From JAOUEA01 sp963825635 (GTDB taxonomy: Bacteria; Actinomycetota; UBA4738; HRBIN12): a stretch of DNA of 64,000 bases. The notes under the pieces are model-generated. The model made no database searches. It was not told the origin of the DNA and saw only the letters and a list, made by a program, of their open reading frames with translations. This document shows, in pieces, positions 35,141-45,257 of this stretch (position 1 is the first letter of the stretch; each line of letters opens with the position of its first letter). The translations under genes were made by a program, and so were the position numbers. The DNA is taken from positions 62,001 through 126,000 of the forward strand of contig CAWGTU010000001.1 in the NCBI GenBank assembly GCA_963825635.1. The letters run 5' to 3'.

Positions 35141-36177
35141 TCGCCCCGACGGCGCCGACGCACACGGTCGGCACCGGGGCCGGTCTCGTCGCGTTCCACG
35201 ACGAGGGCGAGGGGCCGCCGGTACTGCTCCTGCACGGGTTCCCGGCGTCGTCGTGGCAGTGGCGCGACTTCCTGCCGCTGCTGGCCGCGAGGTTCCGGGT
35301 GATCGCACCCGACCTGCCCGGGGCGGGCGCATCGCGGCCGGCCGACGGCGTGTCGCTCGACCTCGCGACCCTCGCCGGCGCGATGCGGGAGCTCGTCGAC
35401 TCGCTCGGCATCGATCGGTTCGCGGTGGTGGCTCACGGCGCGGGCGCGGGGGTGGCGCAGCTGCTCGCGATCGAGGGTGACGGGGTCGACGCGCTCGTGC
35501 TCCTCAACGCGGCGACACTCGATGCGTGGCCGTCGCAGGGCGCGCGACTGGCAGGCGATCGACTGGCGGCCGACGGTGCGACGCCGGCGCTCGCGCGATC
35601 GCTCGTCCGCGGCGCGTTCGAGGCCGGCGCGGTCCGTCGAGAGCGACTCACCGACGACGTGCTCGACGCGTACGCAGAGCCGTACGTCTCCGGCGACGGC
35701 CCGGAGCGTCTCGCCCGTGTGGTCGCCGGCCTCGATGGCAGGGGTCTCTCTGGACGTGAGGCAGAACTCGGCGCCGTCGCGGCGCCGACCCTGATCCTGT
35801 GGGGCGAGGACGACCCCGTGTACCCGCCGGCCGTCGGGGAGCGGCTCAACGACGCGATGCCGTCGTCGACGCTCGGACTCCTGCCCGGCTGTGGGCACTA
35901 CCTCGTCGAGGAAGCGGCCGAGACGCTCGGACCGATGATCTCCGAGTACCTGCGCGCGCGATACGCGCACGCCCCGCACGGTCACGCAGACCCGAACGCC
36001 GGCATCGTGATGCTGCAGCTCGAGCGGCGTCCGCCCTGGGTCGACCTCGAGGAGTACGAGCGAGACGAGTGGTTCGACCCGCCCGACGATGACGAGGGTG
36101 GCGCGGTGTCGGCCACCGACGATCGGGGCGGCGCAGCGCCGACCGCCGACGAGCACGAGGAGGGATCCGCTCCATGA
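35137..36177 (+). CDS. Alpha/beta-hydrolase fold protein lacking the catalytic nucleophile
   Basis: 346 residues from the GTG at 35137. The fold is clear: VLLLHGFPASSWQWRDFLPLL (oxyanion region), VIAPDLPGAGAS, the nucleophile elbow, then PTLILWGEDDPVYPP (acid) and GCGHYLVEEA (histidine). The elbow reads VVAHGAGAGVAQ where active members read GHSxGG, so the Ser/Asp nucleophile is Gly. The acid and His remain. An acidic extension of about 65 residues follows (PPWVDLEEYERDEWFDPPDDDE...). Translation is coupled to folP by GTGA and to folB by ATGA, so the protein belongs to the folate operon. It may be a structural or binding protein, or use a nucleophile-free mechanism as some cofactor-free dioxygenases do. 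Confidence 0.8.
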   Translation: MIAPTAPTHTVGTGAGLVAFHDEGEGPPVLLLHGFPASSWQWRDFLPLLAARFRVIAPDLPGAGASRPADGVSLDLATLAGAMRELVDSLGIDRFAVVAHGAGAGVAQLLAIEGDGVDALVLLNAATLDAWPSQGARLAGDRLAADGATPALARSLVRGAFEAGAVRRERLTDDVLDAYAEPYVSGDGPERLARVVAGLDGRGLSGREAELGAVAAPTLILWGEDDPVYPPAVGERLNDAMPSSTLGLLPGCGHYLVEEAAETLGPMISEYLRARYAHAPHGHADPNAGIVMLQLERRPPWVDLEEYERDEWFDPPDDDEGGAVSATDDRGGAAPTADEHEEGSAP

Positions 36178-36536
36178 CGAACGCACGGTTGTTCCTGTCG
36201 GGCATCGCGGCGAGCGGCCGCCATGGTGCCCGTCCCGGAGAGAAGGACGAGCCGCAGGAGTTCGTCGTCGACCTCGATCTCGAGGTGAGCGTCGATGCCG
36301 ACACGATCGGGGCGACGGCCGACTACCGGATCGTGAGCGACGCCGTGCGCGCCGTGATCACCGAGGGTTCGTACGACCTGATCGAGGTGATGGCGCACGA
36401 CGTCGCCGAGCGGGTGCTCGCGCACGAACACGTGACACGGGTGACCGCGATCGTGCACAAGCCGGGCGCGGCCCGCCGTCTCGGCATCGACGGCGTGGCG
36501 TCCGCCGTCACGCTGCCTCCCGACGCCGCGTCGTGA
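36174..36536 (+). CDS. folB: Dihydroneopterin aldolase
   Basis: 120 residues. It cleaves dihydroneopterin to 6-hydroxymethyl-dihydropterin and glycolaldehyde. The start ARLFLSGIAASGRHGARPGEKDEPQEFVVDL has the family G.xG.HG..p.E pattern, including the Glu of the active site. ADYRIVSDAVRAVI, then SYDLIEVMAHDVAERVL provide the substrate-binding Glu, and AIVHKPGAARRLGIDGV carries the catalytic Lys. Length is normal. It overlaps both neighbours (ATGA before, GTGA after). Confidence 0.95.
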   Translation: MTNARLFLSGIAASGRHGARPGEKDEPQEFVVDLDLEVSVDADTIGATADYRIVSDAVRAVITEGSYDLIEVMAHDVAERVLAHEHVTRVTAIVHKPGAARRLGIDGVASAVTLPPDAAS

Positions 36537-37036
36537 GCGAGACCGCCACGCTCGCGCTGGGTTCCAACCTGGGCGATCGCCTCGCCACGCTGCAGCGGGC
36601 GGTCGACCTGCTCGGTGCCGAGCCGGGCATCGAGCCGACCCGATGCTCACGGGTCTGGGAGACCGACCCGGTGGGCGGACCGCCGCAGCCCGACTTCCTG
36701 AACGCGGTGCTCCGGGCCGATGTCGCTCTCGAGCCACTGGAGCTCTTGGCCGCGTGCCAACGGGTGGAATCGGCGCTCGGCCGCGTGCGTGAGGTGCGGT
36801 GGGGCCCGCGCACGATCGACGTCGACATCCTGCTCTTCGGCGCGAGAGCGATCGACCATCCCGACCTCGTGGTGCCGCATCCCCGCATGCGCGAGCGCGC
36901 GTTCGTGCTGATGCCACTGCTCGACATCGACCCGGACCCGGTGCTGCCCGACGGGACGCACCTGCTCGAGGTGCGGCTCGGCCCCGGTGCGACGGGCGGC
37001 GTCCGTCCCGCGGCGCCCCCGCTTCGGCTGACCTGA
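36533..37036 (+). CDS. folK: 2-amino-4-hydroxy-6-hydroxymethyldihydropteridine pyrophosphokinase
   Basis: 167 residues from the GTG at 36533 overlapping folB. It transfers pyrophosphate from ATP to hydroxymethyl-dihydropterin just before FolP acts. Signatures are LALGSNLGDRLATLQRAV, SRVWETDPVGGPPQPDFLNAVL, and RWGPRTIDVDILLFGARAID with the two Mg-binding aspartates (DVD), then VPHPRMRERAFVLMPLLDI. Complete. It closes the folate operon; a 43-base gap precedes the DUF2520 gene. Confidence 0.96.
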   Translation: MSETATLALGSNLGDRLATLQRAVDLLGAEPGIEPTRCSRVWETDPVGGPPQPDFLNAVLRADVALEPLELLAACQRVESALGRVREVRWGPRTIDVDILLFGARAIDHPDLVVPHPRMRERAFVLMPLLDIDPDPVLPDGTHLLEVRLGPGATGGVRPAAPPLRLT

Positions 37037-37079
37037 GCGTCGTCGGGGCGATGGCGCCCGAGTTGCGATACTCGCGCTG

Positions 37080-37943
37080 ATGGAGATCTCGATCATCGGA
37101 GCGGGCCGGGCGGGGACGGCGGTCGCGGTGCTGTGGCAGCGTGCCGGTCATCGCATCGTTGCGGTCGCGGGTCGCGAGACCACGACGCAGCGCGCCGCGC
37201 ACCATCTGCCCGGTGTCCCGGTCCTCGGCGCCGCCGAGGCGGCGAGGCTCGGTGAGCTCGTCGTGATCGGCGTCCCCGACGATCTGATCGAGACGATCGC
37301 TCGAGCCCTCGTGGACGCGGGAGCGATCGCCCCGGGTCGATGGATCGCCCACTTGTCCGGCGCGACCCCGCTCTCGGCGCTCGATGTGGCGCGCGACGCC
37401 GGCGGTCGCCGTCTCGGGTTCCATCCGCTGCAGACGTTCCCCGACGTGGACGCCGCGATCGATCGCATCCCCGGGTGCACGGTCGCGGTGGGTGCCGACG
37501 ACGACGAGGGCTTCTTCGTGACCGAGCGGCTCGCCGAGGATCTCGGCGGGCGGCCATTCCGGCTTCCCGACGAGCATCGTGCGATCTACCACGCCGCCGC
37601 GGTGTTCGCGTCCAACTACCTCGTGGCCGCGACGGGCGTCGCGGAGCAGCTGCTCGCCGCCGCGGGCGTTCCCGACCCGCTGGAAGCGATCGCCCCGCTG
37701 CAGCACGCCACCGTCGCGAACCTCGCCCGCACCGGTCCGGCCGAGGCGCTCACCGGACCCGCGGTGCGCGGCGACGCGGGCACGATCGCGCGCAACCTCG
37801 AGGCGCTCGCCGCATCGGCACCGTGGGCGGTCGACGCCTACGTCGAGATGGCCCGGCTCTCGCTCGACCTCGCCGTGCGGGGCGGGCGTCTGTCCTCCGA
37901 GCGCCGGGCCGGTGTCGACGAGGTCCTGGCCCGATGGAGCTGA
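37080..37943 (+). CDS. Rossmann-like/DUF2520 dehydrogenase-like protein upstream of panC
   Basis: 287 residues. The N-terminal Rossmann fold opens ISIIGAGRAGTAVAVLW (GxGxxG) and contains VVIGVPDDLIETIA. The C-terminal domain (FHPLQTFPD, then FASNYLVAATGVAEQLLAAAGV, and LTGPAVRGDAGTIARNLEAL) is typical of the DUF2520 family, which resembles 6-phosphogluconate dehydrogenase-like reductases. It sits directly upstream of panC, overlapping it by 10 bases, as the homologous gene does in mycobacteria. A role in pantothenate synthesis, such as ketopantoate reduction, is plausible from position only. Confidence 0.88.
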   Translation: MEISIIGAGRAGTAVAVLWQRAGHRIVAVAGRETTTQRAAHHLPGVPVLGAAEAARLGELVVIGVPDDLIETIARALVDAGAIAPGRWIAHLSGATPLSALDVARDAGGRRLGFHPLQTFPDVDAAIDRIPGCTVAVGADDDEGFFVTERLAEDLGGRPFRLPDEHRAIYHAAAVFASNYLVAATGVAEQLLAAAGVPDPLEAIAPLQHATVANLARTGPAEALTGPAVRGDAGTIARNLEALAASAPWAVDAYVEMARLSLDLAVRGGRLSSERRAGVDEVLARWS

Positions 37944-38794
37944 TCCGCGGCGCACGCGACCTGCGCGCCCGCACCGACGCCGCCCGCGGCGTCGACCGCG
38001 GGGTCGCGCTCGTGCCGACGATGGGAGCCCTGCACGAGGGCCACCGCTCGCTGATCGGTCGAGCGAGAGGAGAGCACCCGACCGTGGTCGTGTCGATCTT
38101 CGTGAACCCGAAGCAGTTCGCCGAGCCGGCCGACCTCGAGGCCTACCCGCGAGACGAGGCGCACGACCTGGCGATCTGTGACGAGCTCGGCGTGGACCTC
38201 GTCTGGGCGCCGCCCGTCACCGAGGTCTATCCGCCGGGGGTGGAGCTCGTCGTCCCCGACCCCGACCCGGTGGCGCGCACGTTCGAAGGAGCGTCGCGCC
38301 CCGGCCACTTCGAGGGCGTCCTCGCCGTCGTGCACCGCCTCTTCGACGTGACCGGTCCCTGCACCGCGTACTTCGGTGAGAAGGACGCGCAGCAGCTCTT
38401 CCTCGTCCGACGGATGGTCGAGACCGAGGGCCTCCCGGTCGAGGTCGTCGCCTGCCCGACGGTGCGGGAACGTGACGGCCTCGCGATGGCGTCCCGGAAC
38501 GAGCGCCTCACACCCGACGAGCGCGAGCAGGCCGGGTGCCTCTTCCTGGCCCTGAGCGAGGCCGCCGCGCTCGCGAGGGCGGGGGAACCGGATCCACGGG
38601 TGCTGGTGGCCGCGATGGCCCGCGAGGTCGGCGCCACCCCGCTCGCCCGACTCGACTACGCAGCCGTGGTCGACGATCGCACGTTCGAGCCCGCCGACCG
38701 GCTGGGACCCGACGTGCCCGCCCGCGCTCTGATCGCGGCCGGCTTCCCCTCCGCTCGGCTGATCGACAACCTGCGCCTGCCCGGCGCGCCATGA
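37934..38794 (+). CDS. panC: Pantothenate synthetase
   Basis: 286 residues. It joins pantoate and beta-alanine with ATP. Signatures are VALVPTMGALHEGHRSLI (the HIGH-like HEGH), VVVSIFVNPKQFAEPADLEAYPR, TAYFGEKDAQQLFLVRRMV, VRERDGLAMASRNERLTPDER (KMSKS-like region), and a C-terminal LIDNLRL. All expected parts are present. panD, which often follows panC in actinobacteria, is not here. The ATG at 37934 overlaps the preceding gene. Confidence 0.96.
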   Translation: MELIRGARDLRARTDAARGVDRGVALVPTMGALHEGHRSLIGRARGEHPTVVVSIFVNPKQFAEPADLEAYPRDEAHDLAICDELGVDLVWAPPVTEVYPPGVELVVPDPDPVARTFEGASRPGHFEGVLAVVHRLFDVTGPCTAYFGEKDAQQLFLVRRMVETEGLPVEVVACPTVRERDGLAMASRNERLTPDEREQAGCLFLALSEAAALARAGEPDPRVLVAAMAREVGATPLARLDYAAVVDDRTFEPADRLGPDVPARALIAAGFPSARLIDNLRLPGAP

Positions 38795-38890
38795 GCGCAG
38801 GCCGCTGCGTGGTTGTCGGGGCAGGACCCCGTGGGCGACGATGGACCGTCGTTGCGCTCCATGACGTGAGGGAAGGGGGGACGCGGAGCC

Positions 38891-39670
38891 GTGCTGCTCG
38901 CCGCCGATGTCGGCAACACCGAGATCGTGCTCGGGGTCTTCCGTGGTCCTGAGCTCGAGCACACGTGGCGTCTGTCGACCCATCCCGAGCGCACCCCCGA
39001 CGAGCTCGCGCTCACGTTGGCGGGGTTCCTCGAGCAACGTGGCATGACGTTCGAGTCACAGGTCACGGGCCTCGTCGTCGCGAGCGTCGTGCCCGACGTG
39101 ACCGCCACTATCAGGGAGATGACGGCGCGCTACTTCCCGTTCGCGCCCGTGATCGTCGGCCCGGGCGTCAAGACGGGGGTGCCGGTCCTCACCGACAACC
39201 CGCGTGAGGTCGGCGCCGACCGTGTCGTGAACGCGCTCGCGGCCTTCACGCTCACGGGCGGGCCCGCGATCGTCGTCGACTTCGGCACCGCGACGAACTT
39301 CGACGTGGTCAGCGCCAAGGGCGAGTTCGTCGGCGGGGTGATCGCACCCGGCATGCAGGCGAGCGCCGCGAGCCTCTTCTCGCGCACCGCGCGCCTCACC
39401 CGCGTGGAGCTGACGGCGCCGCCGAGCGTGGTCGGCACCAGCACGGTCGAGGCGATCCAGTCCGGGTTGATCTTCGGAACCGCGGGCGAGGTCGACGCGA
39501 TCGTGACGCGCATCAAGGCCGAGCTGCCCGATGCGACCACGATCGCGACCGGTGGGCTCGCGCCGGTGGTCATCCCGCATTGCACGACGATCGACCGTCA
39601 CGAGCCGTGGCTCACCCTCGAGGGACTCCGGCTCGTCTTCGAGAAGAACGTGGTCACGACCGATGGGTGA
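38891..39670 (+). CDS. coaX: Type III pantothenate kinase
   Basis: 259 residues from the GTG at 38891, 96 bases after panC. It phosphorylates pantothenate, the first step to CoA. The nucleotide-binding start is LLAADVGNTEIVLGVF, followed by GPGVKTGVPVLTDNPREVGADRVVNALA with the catalytic Asp region, and VVDFGTATNFDVVSAKGEFVGGVIAPGM. The end VIATGGLAPVV-like block (TIATGGLAPVVIPH) is also typical. It overlaps lysS by 8 bases. The panC-coaX-lysS order is that of mycobacteria without panD. Confidence 0.95.
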   Translation: MLLAADVGNTEIVLGVFRGPELEHTWRLSTHPERTPDELALTLAGFLEQRGMTFESQVTGLVVASVVPDVTATIREMTARYFPFAPVIVGPGVKTGVPVLTDNPREVGADRVVNALAAFTLTGGPAIVVDFGTATNFDVVSAKGEFVGGVIAPGMQASAASLFSRTARLTRVELTAPPSVVGTSTVEAIQSGLIFGTAGEVDAIVTRIKAELPDATTIATGGLAPVVIPHCTTIDRHEPWLTLEGLRLVFEKNVVTTDG

Positions 39671-41228
39671 CGACGCGACCCCCGCGACCTCTCCGCGGCC
39701 CGAGGAGCCCGACGAGGAGCGTGGCTCCCGTGAGGCCGCGATCCTCGCCGGCCGGAGGGACTCGATGGTGCGCCTCGGCGAGGCGGGCATGCCGCCGTTC
39801 GCACTCACGCTCGAGCACGCCCTCGGGGTGGACGAACCTGCGCAGACCGCGGATGTCCGAGCCACGCATCCCGACCTCGAGGCCGACACGCAGACCGACG
39901 ACGTGGTCACGATCGCCGGCAGGGTCGTGCTGAAGCGCGACATCGGCAAGCTGAAGTTCCTCGTCGTCCGCGACCGCTCGGGCGATCTGCAGGTCGTCGC
40001 GAGCAAGGCCGACCTGTCGCCCGACCTGTTCACGCTGCTCGACGAGGTCGACCTCGGCGACATCATCGGCGTGACCGGACGCGTCGGCACGACGCGCAAG
40101 GGCGAGCTGAGCGTCTTCGCCGATCGATGGGCGATGCTGACGAAGGCGCTGCGGCCGCTGCCCGAGAAGTGGCACGGACTGCAGGACCCGGACCTGCAGC
40201 AGCGCCGGCGATACCTGCACCTGATCGCCGAGGACGATCCGCGCCGGTACTTCCTGGCGCGCGCCGAGGTGCTGAAGACGATGCGCCGCGTGCTCGACGA
40301 GCGCGGGTTCATCGAGTTCGAGGGGCCGATGCTGCAGACCGTCGCGGGCGGCGCGAACGCGCGTCCGTTCACGACGCACCACCACGCGCTCGACGTGCCG
40401 ATGAAGCTGCGCATCTCGCTGGAGCTGTACCTCAAGCGCATGCTCGTCGGCGGCGTCGAGCGCGTGTACGAGCTGGGGCGCAACTTCCGCAACGAGGGCA
40501 TCGATCGCGACCACAACCCCGAGTTCACGATGCTCGAGGCCTACCAGGCCTACGGCGACTACCACACGATGATGGAGCTCAGCGAGGCCCTCCTCGTCGA
40601 GAGCGCGCGGGCCGTGAACCCGATCATGGGCCGCGATCCCAGCTCCCTCGAGATCGAGGTGCGCGGACGGACGATCGACCTCACGCCGCCGTTCCGGCGC
40701 ATCACGATCCTCGGCTCGGTGAGCGAGGCCGTCGGCGAGCCGGTCACGCTCGATCACCCGGACCTCGCCGGCATCGCCCATCGTCACGGCGTGCCCCTCG
40801 AGCCGGGATGGGGCCCGGGCAAGATCGTGCAGGAGCTCTTCGAGAAGCTCGTGGAAGGCACGATCGAGCAGCCGACGTTCGTGTGCGACTTCCCGCGTGA
40901 GGTGTCGCCCCTCGCCCGGCCCCACCGCGACGACCCCGGCCTGACGGAGCACTTCGACCTCGTCGCGGCGGGTCTCGAGCTGGTCACGGCCTTCAGCGAG
41001 CTCACCGACCCGATCGAGCAGCGGGCGAAGTTCGAGCTGCAGCAGCAGATGAAGGAGGTGTTCGGCGACGAGGTGCACCCCTTCGACGAGGACTTCCTCC
41101 GTGCGCTGGAACACGGCATGCCACCGGTCGGCGGCCTCGGCATGGGCATCGATCGCACCCTGCTGCTGCTCACCGACGCCCCGAGCCTGCGCGACTTGAT
41201 CATGTTCCCCTCGCACCGCCCCGAGTAG
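39663..41228 (+). CDS. lysS: Lysyl-tRNA synthetase, class II
   Basis: 521 residues from the ATG at 39663, overlapping coaX. The N-terminal OB-fold anticodon domain contains VTIAGRVVLKRDIGKLKFLVVRDRSGDLQVV. The catalytic domain has motif 1 around FIEFEGPMLQTVAGGANARPF, motif 2 ELGRNFRNEGIDRDHNPEFTMLEAY and motif 3 GLGMGIDRTLLLLTDAPSLRDLIMFP. Complete, with a short acidic N-terminal extension. It is followed by accessory genes where many actinobacteria have lsr2 and clpC directly. Confidence 0.97.
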   Translation: MGDDATPATSPRPEEPDEERGSREAAILAGRRDSMVRLGEAGMPPFALTLEHALGVDEPAQTADVRATHPDLEADTQTDDVVTIAGRVVLKRDIGKLKFLVVRDRSGDLQVVASKADLSPDLFTLLDEVDLGDIIGVTGRVGTTRKGELSVFADRWAMLTKALRPLPEKWHGLQDPDLQQRRRYLHLIAEDDPRRYFLARAEVLKTMRRVLDERGFIEFEGPMLQTVAGGANARPFTTHHHALDVPMKLRISLELYLKRMLVGGVERVYELGRNFRNEGIDRDHNPEFTMLEAYQAYGDYHTMMELSEALLVESARAVNPIMGRDPSSLEIEVRGRTIDLTPPFRRITILGSVSEAVGEPVTLDHPDLAGIAHRHGVPLEPGWGPGKIVQELFEKLVEGTIEQPTFVCDFPREVSPLARPHRDDPGLTEHFDLVAAGLELVTAFSELTDPIEQRAKFELQQQMKEVFGDEVHPFDEDFLRALEHGMPPVGGLGMGIDRTLLLLTDAPSLRDLIMFPSHRPE

Positions 41229-41310
41229 CGGCCGTGGGTCCCGCTCGCGGCCGTGTGACGACGGCGATATGCTCGCCCAATCGCCCGGGAGGGCATCGAA
41301 GGGAGAGACG

Positions 41311-41724
41311 ATGTCGGACGAGTCGATCGCGGCGCTGAAGCGGGTCCCGCTGTTCCGGGGCATGTCCGACAAGGCCCTCGCCCGGGTCGGTGAGATCTCC
41401 AAGGAGGTCTCCCACCCTGCCGGGAAGACCATCGTCGAGGAGGACCACTCCGCGGTGGGGTTCCACCTGATCCTCTCGGGCGACGCCGAGGCCACACAGA
41501 GCGGCGCGGTCGTCAGCTCGATGGGTCCCGGCGACTACTTCGGCGAGATGTCGTTGATCGACGGGAAGCCGCGCTCGGCTTCCGTCGTCGCGAAGACGGA
41601 CCTGCGCACGCTCGCGATCCCGGCGTGGAACTTCAATCGGTTGCTCGACGAGAACCCCGACATGATGCGGGCGCTGCTCGTGTCGTTGTCCGAGCGCATC
41701 CGTCAGATGCGCGACCACGGCTGA
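41311..41724 (+). CDS. Stand-alone cyclic-nucleotide-binding domain protein
   Basis: 137 residues from the ATG at 41311, preceded by GAAGGGAGAG. One cNMP-binding beta-roll fills the protein: LKRVPLFRGMSDKALARVGEIS, the turn AGKTIVEEDHSAVGFHLILSGDAEAT, and the phosphate-binding cassette GPGDYFGEMSLIDGKPRSASVVAKTD with its E and R. There is no HTH, so it is not a CRP-type regulator; it probably binds a partner when loaded with cAMP. It is convergent (4 bases between stops) with the receiver gene at 41729-42103, and a cAMP-making enzyme is predicted at 15046-16332. Confidence 0.88.
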   Translation: MSDESIAALKRVPLFRGMSDKALARVGEISKEVSHPAGKTIVEEDHSAVGFHLILSGDAEATQSGAVVSSMGPGDYFGEMSLIDGKPRSASVVAKTDLRTLAIPAWNFNRLLDENPDMMRALLVSLSERIRQMRDHG

Positions 41725-41728
41725 ACGT

Positions 41729-42103
41729 CTAGATCACCGCCTCGTCGTCGGTGGCCTCGTGCAGCGTGACCACGAGGTCCTGCAGGCCGGTGCCCTTCGC
41801 CAGGAATCCTCTCGCGCCCGCCTCGCGCGCCTCGCGCTCGACCCCGGCGTCGGCGTGGGCCGTGAGGATCACGACGGGCAGGTCGGGGTTCGCTTCGTGG
41901 ATCTTCTTCATCGCGTCGATGCCGGAGAGGTCGGGCATCGACAGGTCCATCAGCACGACGTCGGGCTCGAGGGCCTCGGCCTGGTCGCAGGCGGCCACGC
42001 CGCCGCCCGCCTCACCGGCGATCTCGATGTCGCCGACCAGCCGCAGGGCTGAGGTGAGCGCCCGTCGGAAGGCGGGGTGATCGTCCACCACGAGTACTCG
42101 CAC
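41729..42103 (-). CDS. Stand-alone response regulator receiver protein
   Basis: 124 residues from a GTG at 42103 with GGAGGG six bases upstream; an ATG at 42139 is possible but has no ribosome site that I can see. The REC elements are VRVLVVDDHPAFRRAL (acidic pair), VVLMDLSMPDLSG (phospho-acceptor Asp), ILTAHAD (switch Thr) and GFLAKGTGLQDLV (Lys). There is no output domain. It is convergent with the cNMP-binding protein and divergent from clpC. Kinase partner unknown. Confidence 0.87.
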   Translation of the reverse strand: MRVLVVDDHPAFRRALTSALRLVGDIEIAGEAGGGVAACDQAEALEPDVVLMDLSMPDLSGIDAMKKIHEANPDLPVVILTAHADAGVEREAREAGARGFLAKGTGLQDLVVTLHEATDDEAVI

Positions 42104-42139
42104 GCGCGTCCCTCCATCGAGCGTCTGGGCGTTCTGCAC

Positions 42140-42542
42140 GTGGATCCCCTCGATCGTGCCGCCGCTGCTGTCATCGGTCGTCGCTCGTCACGCTACCCCT
42201 TCCGGGCTCGTTCCAAGCTCGCCCATCCTGGCACCCGCCGTACTCCCCACACAACGGGCCGGAAGGAGGACATTCTCATGGTCCGAACGGGGGATTCGCG
42301 GCATCCGCCGAAAGGCACCTCATCCCCGAGCCGCGAACATCCGAACAACAGGGTAGGGAACGTCGACCAGGAGGTGGCGGTGCGGTTCAAGGCGAACGCA
42401 GGGGCACGGGTATACTTGCTGTCAGCGGGCGCTGCCACCGGTCACCTGGTGCGGCGCCCCAGGCGCCTCGGGGGTAGGACGGGGTCCGTTGATCCCCGGG
42501 CGGAGAGTGGAACATGCGGGTCGTGGCCCGGAGGACGCTGAC
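42140..42542. promoter_or_regulatory. Upstream region of clpC with a candidate promoter
   Basis: About 400 bases without a convincing gene. A TATACT at 42411-42416 is a good -10 match, with TTCAAG at 42386-42391 as a weak -35 at the long spacing of 19. The ATG at 42278 has a strong GGAAGGAGG before it and opens 88 codons, but the product is low complexity and resembles nothing I know, so I do not call it. Actinobacterial clpC is usually controlled by ClgR; I see no clear ClgR box. Confidence 0.4.
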
Positions 42543-45036
<2,494 letters not shown>

Positions 45037-45070
45037 GAAGCGTCGGATCGGGGTAACCCGATCCGTACCC

Positions 45071-45131
45071 GCCGCCTTCGGGCGGCACCAAGGCCGAAGC
45101 CCGGACCCCTACGGGGCCCGGGCTTCTCGGC
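45071..45131 (+). terminator. Double hairpin after clpC
   Basis: Two hairpins follow the clpC stop by 34 bases. The first is GCCGCC-TTCG-GGCGGC (45071-45086), a 6-bp stem with a stabilising UUCG loop. The second (45093-45131) pairs GCCGAAGCCCGG with CCGGGCTTCTCGGC around an inner CCCC/GGGG, with a 2-base bulge. A further imperfect inverted repeat lies at 45183-45238 (ATCGGCGA...TCGCCGAT arms). No U-tract is present. Confidence 0.6.
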
Positions 45132-45257
45132 AGTTGGACGAGGATGTCTTGCTCGCCGACCGCGTTATCGAACGACGATCGGATCGGCGATCCCGAACGG
45201 GCGGAACCCCTGTTCGCCCTCCGGTCGGGTTCGCCGATGCGGAACTCGGGGTGATAC

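Noticed and set aside
39654..41495. Minus-strand open frame of 613 codons across lysS
   Set aside because: Composition is that of an antisense shadow, and lysS is complete on the plus strand.
42278..42541. Short plus-strand ORF with a strong ribosome site upstream of clpC
   Set aside because: The product is low complexity, ends by overlap with clpC and does not resemble Lsr2 or any protein I know. A leader peptide is possible but unsupported.
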